Assembly: GCF_007655135.1 (NCBI RefSeq)
Contig: NC_045130.1
Location: forward strand, 7,874,001-7,938,000
Length of the DNA stretch: 64,000 bases
Direction: 5' to 3'
DNA from: Punica granatum
Taxonomy: Eukaryota; Streptophyta; Magnoliopsida; Myrtales; Lythraceae
In this document: piece by piece, positions 44,457-56,671 of the stretch
How the letters are laid out: the number at the start of each line of letters is the position of its first letter
Position numbering within the stretch: position 1 is the first letter of the stretch
Notes under the pieces: model-generated
The model's input: only the letters and a program-made list of their open reading frames with translations
Told to the model about the DNA's origin: nothing
Databases searched by the model: none
Translations under genes and position numbers: made by a program

Positions 44457-45295
44457 TCTTCTCCAAAATTTCAGGAGGAAATAATATTCTATACCGGGGA
44501 GGGGCAGGGCAGCAATAGAAAAATACACTCATTATTGAAAATTGGATGGTCGAGACACACATGGGAGGTAAATATATTTGAGTATCCAGATGGTTGCGTC
44601 AACATGATATGCATATTAATATAGTAGTAGAGGAAGAAATAGTAAAAGATAAAAGGATATCAATTTTTTGTAATAATTTTCTAATAATTTTCGCAATACT
44701 CATATATCATATATAATAATAATAGTCGCGACAGACAAAAGGATTTTGTTGGTTTACTAAAAAAGATAATACTTACTTGACCATAAGTCCTCTGTTTTTA
44801 GTTTTACCTTTCCTATTGCAACTCCTCTTCATGCTTTCTTCTCTGTTACTTCTACCGATTCTTTGTTGTATTAACTCTATAATGACTTTCATAGTTATAT
44901 TTTACTAATGACAAAATGTGATGTGATTTATTTGGAAAAGAAAAAGAAGATAAAAGGTTTTATATAGCCAAGGCACCATAGAAAGAGACCCTCGAGTTAG
45001 CTCAAATGAAAATTGCTAGAGTTCATCTTATCATAATCATAATTTCATTGGTTCCACTTAAAGAGTACTATATCAATATCTTTTACTTCAAACTCGATCT
45101 TATAGTATCAAGAAATTTTGAAACTCATGCGGCTCCTATAACAAACAATAAGCGCCCAGTAATTACATAAGTTGTTGACAGCCGCCCCCGTGCACAACGG
45201 CTTGTGCTGTAGAAATAGTTAATATCGAATACAACATATATATTTTCTTGGGTGAATAAAACATATCTATCTTTTGGATGTCTTTCGTGGTTGGT

Positions 45296-45521
45296 AACTA
45301 GGCCAACTATATACCAATGTGGGTTGGTTCAAGCAGTTCGGCGCTTATTCCGCTTAAGTAAGGTCTTAGTTTCGAGTCTTTGTGGATACAGAAGATTCAC
45401 GCTGTGAGAGTTTTATCATTTAGTGGGCCGACCCGACTCAACTAGATTAGTCTGGGCCCAATTAGACTTCCGGATACTTGAGTTCACGCCGAAAAAAAAA
45501 CAAAACTAGGCCAACTATATA
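45296..45521 (+). mobile_element. tRNA-derived SINE with 18-bp target-site duplication
   Basis: The 190-bp body (45314-45503) is bounded by the perfect duplication AACTAGGCCAACTATATA at 45296-45313 and 45504-45521. The body has an A-box-like TGGTTCAAGCAGTTCGG, a B-box-like AGTTTCGAGTCT about 35 bp later, and ends in a short A-rich tail. These are the three hallmarks of a plant SINE moved by LINE machinery. The intact duplication suggests a fairly recent insertion. Confidence 0.85.
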
Positions 45522-45968
45522 TGGAAGTCAAATTCAAAAACTAGGAAGACAATATAGACTAAACATCGTATCTTACTTTTGATCTCATCACTACATTAAC
45601 TCCATGTGATTTACAAAATTTCTTTAATTATTCATGTTCGTACTTGTTTAGGGATTTATTATTATGATTGTGTATACGAATTGCTTTTTCATTTGACGTA
45701 ATCATCCAATTATATATTGTAGATAGATGCATCTCATGATCCTTCTCTTTTCCTCTTCTTTTAATAACTTATTCGTATTTAGATTTTGCTCGACTAATCT
45801 TGATCACGATCCATTTGAACACCCTCTAAGTCATGGGGACATGTAAGCCCAATCACATAGGCCATGTGGATATCCCAAATAGGAAATATTCTTTTGCATG
45901 ATTTTACAATGGCTTAAATTTGAGTCTTTACTGAGCAATCATTAGGCCAACCCTATTTGATTATTTGT

Positions 45969-46154
45969 TGATCCTTTTCTTTCTTCTTTTTTTTGGGCCA
46001 TAAGTGAGGCTCGCGATTCCATTACAATAATAATAAACAATACATAATAAATGGATACATAAGTCTCATTGATGAGAATCGAATCCAAGACCTTTTGGTT
46101 TCGAATCAGCACCTTATACCATTGTATTAAGACCATTTCCTCGCTGATCCTTTT
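45969..46154 (-). mobile_element. Second tRNA-derived SINE, minus orientation
   Basis: The 166-bp body (45979-46144) lies between copies of TGATCCTTTT (45969-45978 and 46145-46154). Read on the minus strand it has ACAATGGTATAAGGTGC (A box), GGATTCGATTCTC (a near-perfect B box) and ends in an A-rich tail (AAAAAAAAGAAGAAAG). It is a different family from the SINE 450 bp to its left. Confidence 0.8.
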
Positions 46155-47073
46155 AATTTTAGTATAATGTTTATTTTATTCGATAGGCTAGTACAATGTT
46201 TCTTTAGATTCCAGGGTTCAAAGAAGAAAGGAAAAACAGAAAGAAGTCTGCTTTATTTGACGCCGAGACATATGAGAAGCAATGCAATGACAGATTTGGT
46301 GCGCGGGAAGGAGATAGTCAAATATATAGAATGAAATTTAATGACAATGAGAAAAATAGTTAATTTTAGTTTGATCTTGAAAATATGAGAAAATATAATT
46401 TACAAACGTGACCTATTTAACTATATGTTATTTTAAGCCATCAAAATTCATATCCCTTCTCGATCCTCTTTGTTTAGAATTGTTGAAATGGTGAAACGAA
46501 TTTTACTTATCCTTTTAGGGTGTTCATTTTATCAAATTGAAGGAAACATGATCATCTCGATCAATCCATATCAAATGCTCACTTTATCTCTCATGAGTAC
46601 AATTAAATAAAGAAATGCAGTAAAAAAAATGATAATCATGTACTTCCATCTCATTCCATTTCCCATGCCAAACTTAATTTCAAGCATTCAGTTTTTTTTC
46701 TGTTCACAGATGTTTAGGCTACAGTGTTTAACTTCTGTTACAATATAATAATTGTATATCAATTTCACATATTATTTGTATCAAACAACAATTAAGAATT
46801 AATTGAATTATATTAGATAGTAGTAATTTTTTAGTAAGTGAGTTCACAAACTTTTGAATTTTTATTTAGTGAAGTTTTGTATTTGGATAAAAATAAAACT
46901 TCGTATAAGTTGTAAACTTTGAAAATAATTAATTATTACTCTTTGGATAATAATTCTTTATTATATATATTTTTGGAACCGTATAATTGGTTATATATTA
47001 TATATGTTTATCCATATATACAAATTAATTTACAATTTCATCATCTTTATTAATTCACCTCATTAAATTTATC

Positions 47074-49405
47074 AATTCTCCTTTACTTATGTATAATAAT
47101 ATTTTCCAGCTCGATACATGGATTTTGATGGTGCTTATCTTGCTCATATTTGTGTTAAAAATATTATCAAAATTAACAAATTTTAATTGAAAGTTTTTAT
47201 GTTATGATATATAATCATATTTTGGAAATTCAAATAATGAATGAAATATATAACTGTGAAAGAAATATAATTAATTCTTTTACCAAGTGATTTGTTTTGT
47301 GAATATTTATATTTTCAATCTATATCAAATATGTTTTCATAAGTAAATTGTATCTTTTCATGAATCTTGTATTAATAATTTTCTTGTTATATAAAAATAT
47401 GAAATATATATATATATTTCTTCATTTTTTTAAATCATAAAAATCGAAATATAAAGATATAGTACGCAATACTACTTCATTAGTATATTATTGATGTTAT
47501 ATATATACATATACTTAATTGATGCAATTATAATATAAGAGCAAAAAGCTTATTTACGAAATTTATTTAAAATATTTTTTAGTTACTATCATGGTAGAAA
47601 AGTTATAAGATCTTTTATTTGAAATATTTTCTTGAAAATAAAAATAAAATTGATTAATTAGTTGCACTAAAATATTGAATGTGTAATAAATGTACCAGTT
47701 CTCTTTTACTATATGTATGAGGTTTGAATTTAATCTAACTATATAAGAGAGAGTAGAATCAATTATGAGGTGATTTTGAACTTGTGCTCCGATTTTTCCA
47801 TCTTGATCTATGAATTTAGTGCGATCTAGGTAATTCTCTAGTTCCTCGGGACTTAGTATCTTCATCCAGCTTACTCGATTGGAGGTATTAGATCCTAGTC
47901 CTAAGCAGTTCGACTCCACATAGGTGAACAAGTTCTCGTCACAGGACATAAAAAAAGTATACATTAAAAATAGATCGACAATGGGACTTGAAGCATAATA
48001 TCTTACTTTTGATTCCTAAAGTCCCAATCATCCCAACCTTCGATAGGTACAATATTGCTGCCAAAGTATGTCTCAGAAAATATCACTATAGAGTACGTTC
48101 TGTATGCTCCCCCGTGATATGTGAGCCAGTTTCCATCCAGTGAGGCGCCCTTGAATATGGAACTACTCATATCAGTTGTCGTCTCTCTCCCTTGTGTTGT
48201 GATGTGGCCGGTGACTATTTTCCCATCGCAAATGACTTTCGTGATGTTTATGTTACAGCGCTGTCCATAGTATTAAATGAAAGATATACTTTATGGTACT
48301 TCTGTGAAGTTTATAATACGTACACATATGCCTTTGCGTATTTAATTTAATTATATAATGCAATCTACGAATTTTGATATATTTTAATAAATTTACAAAA
48401 ATTGGGTTCAAAACATTTTTATTTGAAATAATTCATATTTTGTATCTATACTAATATATTGAAAGCTATAAATAATGGTTGAATATCATAAAACTAACAA
48501 ATATGTGAACATATATATATGTATGTATGTATATACATAAAATATAAATATGTATTCACATATCAAGTAAATAAATGGATCCATATAAAAAATAGTCAAT
48601 GTTAAATATCATTGAAGATGAAAATTTTTCACCATTTCTTGTACTATGATTTCATTAGAACATATAAATTTATAATGATCATCTATATTTCTATAAAAGT
48701 TGATGATAAATATATTAGATTAAAACATTTAATACATAATAAATGTATGATTCTACTTTTATATAAATGGATTATAAATATAGATGGTATAATCGAGGCC
48801 AAACCTTACATAAAATAGTGCGTGTAGCACTATGTACTGGCCGGATCCGACCTCTAGAGTGTATCTATATATGTACATAAAAGTGAATAAGCATGTCATA
48901 GAGAATGGACCAAAAAGAAGAAGAAAGAAAAATAGCACTCTATATCCTAATATTTACACTTTTTCTCAGTTTTACCCCAGCATCGATTTTTTTTTTCTGA
49001 AGTATCTTAACTTTACTGGTTTGATTTCAAATCTATCTTACCGTGATCTCGCCATTCATTTTCAATGGAAATTGCTGACGTAGCCCCATTAAGTGCTGAA
49101 GTGGACATTTGTGTAGGCTTCTTAACACGTGGATTAATCTCTCTCCGCCACCTCAGTTCTAACCTTTGCATCTCTCTCTCTCTCTCTCTATCACAGGCAA
49201 ACATACACACATATAACCAGCTCTTTTTTCCTCTCTCTCCGTCTTCCTCATTGTCATCTCTCCTCCTCCTTTCTCTGTGATCTTCTCGACCACAACAAGG
49301 GAAGCAGCTCACTATCATCCTATCCATCTCTCTCTCTCTCTCCCAGTTGCTCTCTTGTTCTCTCGGTCACTCTCACTCTAGGCTTCAGCATCAAACATGG
49401 CTCTT
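47074..49405. repeat. 2.3-kb tandem duplication, copy 1
   Basis: This segment is repeated directly at 49406-51755. Similarity is high across the whole length, with scattered substitutions and small indels that include TA-run expansion. It carries pectinesterase fragment 1 and, at its right end, the truncated left arm of the TIR element (from about 48927). The junction TTTCAATTCTCC shows about 2 bp of microhomology. Confidence 0.9.
47563..48262 (-). pseudogene. Pectin methylesterase 3' fragment, copy 1
   Basis: Minus-strand pieces recognisable as the C-terminal part of a carbohydrate esterase family 8 protein. The first piece (about 48257-48008) reads CNINITKVICDG, TGHITTQGRETTTD, AYRTYSIVIFSETYFGS and PIEGWDDWDFRNQK. 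The second (within 47964-47563) reads ESNCLGLGSNTSNRVSW and KFIDQDG. The family's upstream exons with the catalytic Asp residues and the GFVDFIFG core are absent from the surrounding DNA. LGRAY has become HGGAY, and the usual end after FID-D is read through. The two pieces do not join by a normal-length intron. I therefore call it a pseudogene. Confidence 0.75.
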
Positions 49406-49732
49406 TCAATTCTCCTTTACTTATGTATAATAATATTTTCCAGCCCGATACATGGGTTGTGATGGTGCTTATTTTGCTCATATTTGTGTTAAAAATATTA
49501 TCAAAATTAACAAATTTTAATTGAAAGTTTTTATGTTATGATATATAATCATATTTTGGAAACTCAAATAATGAATGAAATATATAACTGTGAGAGAAAT
49601 ATAATTAATTCTTTTACCAAGTGATTTGTTTTGTGAATATTTATATTTCAATTTATATCAAATATGTTTTCATAAGTAAATTGTATCTTTTCATGAATCT
49701 CGTATTAATAATTCTCAGGTTATATAAAAATA

Positions 49733-49763
<31 letters not shown>

Positions 49764-50849
49764 TTCATTTTTGAAATCATAAAAATCCAAACATAAAGAT
49801 ACAGTATGCATAACTTCGTCATCAGTATATTATTGTTGTTATATATATACATATACTTAATTGATGCAATTATAATATAAGAGCAAAAAGCTTATTTACG
49901 AAATTTATTCAAAATATTTTTTGGTTACTATCATGGTAGAAAAGTTATAAGATCTTTTATTTGAAGCATTTTCTTGAAAATAAAAACAAAATTGATTAAT
50001 TAGTTGCACTAAAATATTGAATGCGTAATAAATGTACCGGTTCTCTTTTACTATATGTATGAGGTTTGAATTTAATTGAACTATATAAGAGAGAGTAGAA
50101 TCAATTATGAGGTGATTTTGAACTTGTGCTCCGATTTTCCCATCTTGATCTATGAATTTAGTGCGATCTAGGTAATTCTCCAATTCCTCGGGACTTAGTA
50201 TCTTCATCCAGCTTACTCGATTGGAGGTATTAGATCCTGGTCCTAAGCAGTTTGACTCCACATAGGTGAACAAGTTCCTGTCACAGGACATAAAAAAAGT
50301 ATACATTAAAAATAGATCGATAAGGGGACTTGAAGCGTAATATCTCACTTTTGATTCCTAAAGTTCCAGCCATCCCAACCTTCGATAGGTAAAATATTGC
50401 TGCCAAAGTATGTCTCAAAAAATATCATTGTAGAATATGTTATGTATGCTCTCCCGAGATATGTGAGCCCGTTTCCATCTAGTGAGCTGCCCTTGAATAT
50501 GGAACCACTCATATCAGTTGTCGTCTCTCTCCCTTGTGTTGTGATGTGGCCGGTGACTATTTTCCCATCGCGAATAACTTTTGTGATGTTTATGTTACAC
50601 CCTTGTCCACAGTATTAAATGAAATATATACTTTATGATACTTCTGTGAAGTTTATAATACGTACACATATGCCTTTGCGTATTTAATTTAATTATATAA
50701 TGCAATCTACGAATTTTGATATATTTTAATAAATTTACAAAAATTGGGTTCAAAACATTTTTATTTGAAATAATTCATATTTTGTATCTATACTAATATA
50801 TTGAAAGCTATAAATAATGGTTGAATATCATAAAACTAACAAATATGTG

Positions 50850-50887
<38 letters not shown>

Positions 50888-51755
50888 CATAAAATATAAA
50901 TATGTATTCACATATCAAGCAAATAAAAGGATCCACATAAAAAATAGTCAATGTTAAATATCATTGAAGATGGAATTTTTTTACCATTTCTTGTACTATG
51001 ATTTCATTAGAACATATAAATTTATAATGATCATCTATATTTCTATAAAAGTTGATGATAAATATATTATATTAAAACATTTAATACATAAATAAATGTA
51101 TAATTCTACTTTCATATAAATGGATTATAAATATAGATGGTATAATCGAGGCTAAACTATACATAAAATAGTACGTGTAGCACTATGTACTGGCCGGATC
51201 CGACCTCTAGAGTATATCTATATATGTACATAAAAGTGAATAAGCATGTCATAGAGAATGGATCAAAAAAAGAAGAAGAAGGAAAAATAGCATTTTGTAT
51301 CATAACCTTTACACTTTTTTTTAGTTTTACCCCAATGTCAATTTTTTTTCCTGAAGTATCATAACGTTACTAGTTTTGATTTCAAATCTATCTTACCGTA
51401 ATCCCGCCGTTCATTTTCAATGGAAATTGTTGATGTGGCCCCATTAAGTGCTGAAGTGGACATTTGTGTAAGCTTCATAACACGTGGATCAACCTCTCTC
51501 TGCCACCTCAACTCCAACCCCTTCATCTCTCTCTCTCTCTTCCTCGGGCAAACATACACACAGACACACCAGCTCTTTTTTCATCTCTCTCGGTCTTCCT
51601 CATCGTCATCTCTCTTCCTCCTTTCTCTGTGATCTTCTCAGCCACAACGAAGGTAGCAGCTCATCATCATCTTATCCATCTCTCTCTCTCTCTGTTGCTC
51701 TCTCATTCTCTCGGTCACTCTCACTCTCAGCTTCAACAGCAAACACAACTCTTTC
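49406..51755. repeat. 2.3-kb tandem duplication, copy 2
   Basis: Direct repeat of 47074-49405. Here the left arm of the TIR element is continuous with the full element (51281-52962), so this copy preserves the original right-hand context. Copy 1 stops inside the element. Confidence 0.9.
49905..50607 (-). pseudogene. Pectin methylesterase 3' fragment, copy 2
   Basis: The tandem partner of the fragment at 47563-48262. It keeps some residues better: the YLGRAY block typical of the family is intact here, and it reads ESNCLGPGSNTSNRVSW. However, the first piece runs into TGA after NFRNQK where copy 1 has GTAAG, so the splice donor is also lost. It lacks all upstream exons and is not expected to encode an enzyme. 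Confidence 0.75.
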
Positions 51756-52962
51756 CATCACTGGCCTTGAACCACACCATCTATCTCCGGTACCGTTGCC
51801 CAAAACCATCTCATTTCCTTCTCACCAACTTCCATCACAACCTCGATCACTCCCTCACTCTCGAACATCCTCTACCCCTCACCATTGCCAACACCTTCAT
51901 TTTCCTCCCTCACCTCTCAGTAGCAGCCCACATCCATCACCAGCACTTTCACCATCTGCCTATCTCATCCTCTACATCTCCATCACCAATAGCTCACCAT
52001 CATCATATGTTTCTTCGCCCTCTCCCTTTCTCTCTTTCTTGACCATAACCTCCTCTGCCCTCTCTATCACTTCAACAACCTCATCCCTCCATCACCACAC
52101 TAGCCACTTCATCATCATCTATGTCACCTCACCTCTCTTATCTCGGTTCTTGTAACACCAACACACCACCAGCACCCTTTCCTCTCCATTTTTTGCTTCT
52201 CTCATCTCCATCACCCTCCTCTTCATCACCTTCTTCAATTCTATCCATCATCACATCATCGTCTTCCTGCCTCCTTCCATCACTATCCGGCCCCATAATC
52301 ATTTCCTAAGCTGCCATCATGGAGGAACTGAGAAGGATTTGAGGGCAGCGACTGTGATGATGATGGTGAAGTTGATGGTGATACATATGGAAATAGATGG
52401 AGGAGAAGAGGGTGAGAAAGAAGTATATGAATGAAGAAGATTAAGAAAGAAGGAAGAGGACCAGGAAGATGATGATGGTAGTAGATCGTGGAGATGTTAA
52501 TGGCTATGGATGAGCCGTTGATGAGGGTGGCGTGAAGATGGAGGTGGTAGTGGAAGAGAAAAGAAAAGGTGATGGTATGTGCTGCAAAGAATGAGAAAGG
52601 TTAGAGATGGTGATGGCGGTTGATGCCAAGAGTGGATGAGGAAGGGGGCTAATGTGTGGGTCAGTGATGATGGAGTCAAGAGAGGGAGTGGAGTTGGTGA
52701 AATGGCCAAGAGGGAGATGGAGAGGTTAAAGTTAAGGTGGCGGAAAGGGATTGGTCCACGTGTCAAGGAAGCCCACACAAATGTCCACTTCAACAATTAA
52801 CAACACCACATCAGTAATTTCCGTCAAAAATGGACGGTGGGATCACAGTAGAATAGATTTAAAATCAAACCAGTAACATTAAGATACCTAAGGAAAAAAA
52901 ATCGACGTTAGGATAAAACTAAAAAAAAATGTAAAGATTGGGATACAAACTGCTATTTTTCC
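51281..52962. mobile_element. Mutator-like element with long terminal inverted repeats
   Basis: The left end GGAAAAATAGCATTTTGTAT (51281) pairs with the reverse complement of the right end (to 52962). Similarity continues for about 250 bp on each side, including the GAAGTGGACATTTGTGTG and CACGTGGA blocks. Long TIRs and no transposase fit a non-autonomous MULE. The interior is pyrimidine-rich to about 52310 and purine-rich after, so the whole element behaves like a large imperfect fold-back. I do not see a clear 9-bp target duplication. Confidence 0.75.
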
Positions 52963-53508
52963 AAAAAAATCATCAACCTTCAAACTATATGAATAATATT
53001 AAAAGAATTACTAAATTAAAAAAATAAAAAATTAAAGAAATATTATGCATATCATGACAATGGCGTAAGCGTAAAATGTTATTAGTGCTTTAAAAACTTT
53101 TATTGTTGGTGCTTGGACGAGTCAGAACTCATAATCAAGAAAATAGGCTAAGTCTCTTTTTTTTTCTTTACTAAATAAACAATTTTAAGAAGAGGCAAAG
53201 TCAACTGCATCAAGTATTGTAGTTGTTCACCTTCTAATTTTTCAATAAGGGATATTAATATTTTTTTTGGGCCAATCCATGGAAAAATTAGTAATATATT
53301 AAATTTATTTATATAATTATGTATATTCCATGTGCGCCCCTTAATAATTATTTATGAGGATCCTAAGTTGTCAGGAAGTTATTACTTTTATATAGATATC
53401 AAGAAAAGAGCATGGCTCAAGGTTAGTTGTCGAGAGCAGACGTTTAAGGGCACGTGGCATGTGTCGATAAAGAATGGGAAATATCACACACTACCATGTG
53501 AGGGCGGG

Positions 53509-53660
53509 TGTCGAGAGTGAAAAATAATAATCCCACATCGGCCATACAAAAGAAATTGGAAGGGTTTATATGAGGTTTGTGACCACAATCTAATAGCTTA
53601 AGTTTTTTGATTTGAGATGAACTCCAATCCTTTTAAGCCCAGTATAATTTTTTTAAAAAA
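53509..53660 (+). mobile_element. LTR retrotransposon remnant (candidate)
   Basis: The segment starts TGTCGAGAG and soon reads AATCCCACATCGG, then GGGTTTATATGAGG and CTAATAGCTTAAG, a set of motifs common at the start of plant LTRs. It is followed near 53662 by TAGTATCAAAGTTAGG, which resembles the TGGTATCAGAGC initiator-tRNA primer site. No coding domains follow, and I cannot find the partner LTR. Confidence 0.4.
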
Positions 53661-55540
53661 TAGTATCAAAGTTAGGTCCGGTTTAATCCCGACACTTGCT
53701 AGCGTGTAATGTGTTTATAAGATGATTGGGCTTTGTATCTTATCGGCTTGTCCTTGTAGGCCCATTGGATATTGAAGAGGATCAACATTTTACTGATCAA
53801 GGTTCGTGACTGAGCCATGTACACGTCCGTGTTTCGACTGTGTACCTATTTGTGCATGGTTATTAAGAGCATCCCGCTGAGCGGAACCTCGATTGAGGAA
53901 TATTTGCATCCCAGTGGAGATTTATCAAGGCATATTATGGAGCACCACCAATATATATATTTTTTTCTTTAATTCCAGCAGTTTTTGTAGACTTTTTAAT
54001 AGCTCGATATACCAAACAATCTTAAAATCATATTTCCCTCTAGCAAGGTCAATCAACTTGATTATATTCATATCTACTTGAAAGTGGAAAGCAAAAGGCC
54101 CCAACTTGATAGGATTTCATCCATCGAGTATCTCTTTAATTGGTTTTCAAAGGAGCCAATGACTAAGAGTAAACAAATTAATAACATTCCTTTATGTTTT
54201 GTGTTTTCCTATAATGGATCAATTGAGCTCAAGACCTTTTGTTCCTAACCGAACCTTCTAGGAAAACATTGATATGATCAATTTTTGCACAACAATCAAG
54301 TTTTCGGACACTTGAGAGATCCCCCTAACCGGGCAGTTTCAAATTAACAGGGGTTAATAAAAGACAATTAAATGGATACGGGCCGGAAGTCCCATCAGTA
54401 ATTGACAAGTCGCGTGAGACCTCTGTAGAGTGGGTATTAAGTTGCTCGAGGGAAGTAGTTTTATCGTATGGTAAGTTTTGGGAGGTTCTTGGTCTATGCT
54501 ACGTTAGTCGAAATAGATGTTGCTAAAAGTGTCGCCATTTCACATGTTTGTGAATGAATGATTTAAGTATGTTGGTGTTTCGGTGTAAGAGACATTTGTA
54601 TATGTGTACTGAAATTATATTGGGGCCGACCCTTCGAATGAGTAATAGGCTTTCAGCTTGTGGAAGTAAAATGCTCCATAAACTTGTATTGAGATGATTA
54701 TTTCTCTGAAACTTTGCTAAAGGCTCGACCAGAGAATCCAATATTGCAAATCCTATATTGGCGAGTTTATCGTTAATCAGTTACTTCCCTTCAACTTGCA
54801 GATATCGAGCCTTTTGGAGCGAGAAAGAGAATAGGATTGATGGATGAAGATTAAATTCTCGAGTTCCTGTCCGGTTGGCATAAAACCGTGCAGCGGCTTC
54901 GTTTTTCTTGTAGACTATATGAAAAGCCAAGTTGACAAGTTGTACGGTGTGATTCTACATACATGTACTTTTGTTTCTTAGTGGATCAATCACTTGCTTC
55001 ATATAATTCTTTTCCCCGTTAGTTCCATGTTGTAAAATCGATCAGGATTGGTAATGAGAACATGAGGAAGTAGCCAACTTGGCAAAGAACCTGTTTGACG
55101 TTACTTTAGCTTTAATGTTGTGTTGCCTCCCGTTATTGGCAAGTTACACTGTATAATTCAAGGTTTTTTTTTTTTTTTTTAAAGATTCAATGTCGAGGTG
55201 GACTCTGGGTTCTCGCTCATGGGCTGGTGATGGTGTCGGATGTGTGTGCTTCAACCCTCTACCTGATGGTTGACCAAATTTGGTTGTTGATGCCGAGGGA
55301 ACGGCATGTGGTTCTTCAAAGTAGGTTCCGAAAAAGGCGACTCGTCTACAGATTGGCTTTCAAGTAGAGGGCAGTCATAATCCAGAGGGAAATTTCAGGA
55401 CATTGTTTCCGGCATGGAGGATATACTGTTGTTGGGATCTATAATTATTTCTCTCGATATTCATAAGCTGAATGATTGCAGCCATTCACTTGATATGAAG
55501 TAATCCCCCTCCATGCTAACTTGGTCCTTTTGTCTTGCAG

Positions 55541-55852
55541 GGGCGGCTCCAGGACAAAAAATAAGAGTAACTCGGCTCATCGAGGTATGTAGTTACACTC
55601 CTTGTCTTTCTTCCCCTGCCATATCCTTGCTCTCGACTTACTCGTGAATCTTGTTACATTTAAATAATGCTGTCTCGATTGTTGACTCGACTAAGTCAGA
55701 TGACGAATCAAAAGACCAGGCAGTGAAGAGAAGGTATCTGATATTCCCCTTACGGCTCTCAGAACATGGAAAACTTTTATCCTGAGAAATTCCTGAACAG
55801 GATATTAAACTTTTTCCACAGCAGCACTCCCAAACCAAGCCTCAAGCTCTGA
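55541..55852 (+). pseudogene. Possible orphan 3' exons of an unknown gene
   Basis: Three pieces, 55541-55584, 55700-55733 and 55822-55852, have AG acceptors and GT donors and join in one frame to GGSRTKNKSNSAHR, DDESKDQAVKRR, SSTPKPSLKL and stop. A further piece at 55399-55499 joins in phase, but only across a 41-bp gap, too short for a normal plant intron. No family is recognised. It may be a decayed gene end or chance. Confidence 0.2.
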
Positions 55853-56671
55853 AACCACCGGGGTCACGAGCCTCGGAAACCAGGGAATGCCCCAAGATCC
55901 CTAGACAATGCGCATCCGAGCAGCCTGAGGGATGCTTTATTTTTCTTTGAAATTATTTAGCCAATGTATGCTCAAAAGCAAAATGCAGACCGACCACAAC
56001 TAGTGTAAGGAAGAAACTGCAGATAAATTTTATCCTATGTAAGAATGCATCGTACTTTTGACCTGAATCAATCGTATCACAGTGTATTTTGCTTGGATCT
56101 TATTCCATCAAATGACTGTAAAATGAATCATGAGTTTTGAGTCGATGTTAGAAGAGACAAAGGTTCCACCTGGAAGCATCAAAAGTAGAGAGGCCTTTTC
56201 GACGCAACAGAGGACAGTTGGCCTTTTATGCAACAAATACAACTCAATTATATGGAAGCACTGAGTACAGTTCATTTTAGTCTTCCACTTGAAAGATCTT
56301 CACATGCATGTAATTTATGTTGAACTGGAAAATGAAAGTTGCTAAATCTCCTCTCTTGATTTTCATCAGTCGTCTGCTTGTGCAAGATTTCGGATTCGGA
56401 AGGACAGAATGTTGCCCATGGATTCCAAACAAACTCAAAGTGTAGGTATGGCAGGTCCAGGACAGTCCTTCATGCATCAATTTACTGAGGAAGAAAGGAG
56501 AATATTTGACTAAAGTACTATATAAATGGCTTACTGCCTAGGGTTGAAGCGTGGAAGAGCTCGAAGTAAGGAGATGAACTGCAGAACTCTGAGAACCGGT
56601 AATAGTCTCGCTCGAAATCCTCGTCTGGCCTGCTCTTGCCCCGGAAGACGTGCAACAGCTCCTGTTTCTGG

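Larger units (their letters stand above)
35112..47073. other. Gene-free repeat landscape
   Basis: About 12 kb of AT-rich DNA with no intact coding region. It holds Helitron-like termini (38954-39235, about 40605, 40829-41058, about 43022-43413), an AAT microsatellite (44341-44456), two SINEs (45296-45521, 45969-46154), TA runs (for example near 35142, 35649 and 37262), a C-run near 38704, and a G-box pair (42818-42865). ORFs such as 36467-36658 and 41535-41765 match nothing I know. Confidence 0.6.

Noticed and set aside
44206..44624. Long ORFs with poly-Tyr, poly-Ile or poly-Asn
   Set aside because: They are produced by the AAT microsatellite in different frames and carry no domain.
44985..45110. 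SINE-like GTTAGCTCAAATG and CTTCAAACTCGATCT motifs
   Set aside because: Boxes are weak, and neither tail nor target duplication could be found.
51464..52155. Two overlapping long ORFs rich in Ser, His and Pro
   Set aside because: Both come from the pyrimidine-rich interior of the TIR element; open in more than one frame, low complexity and no recognisable family.
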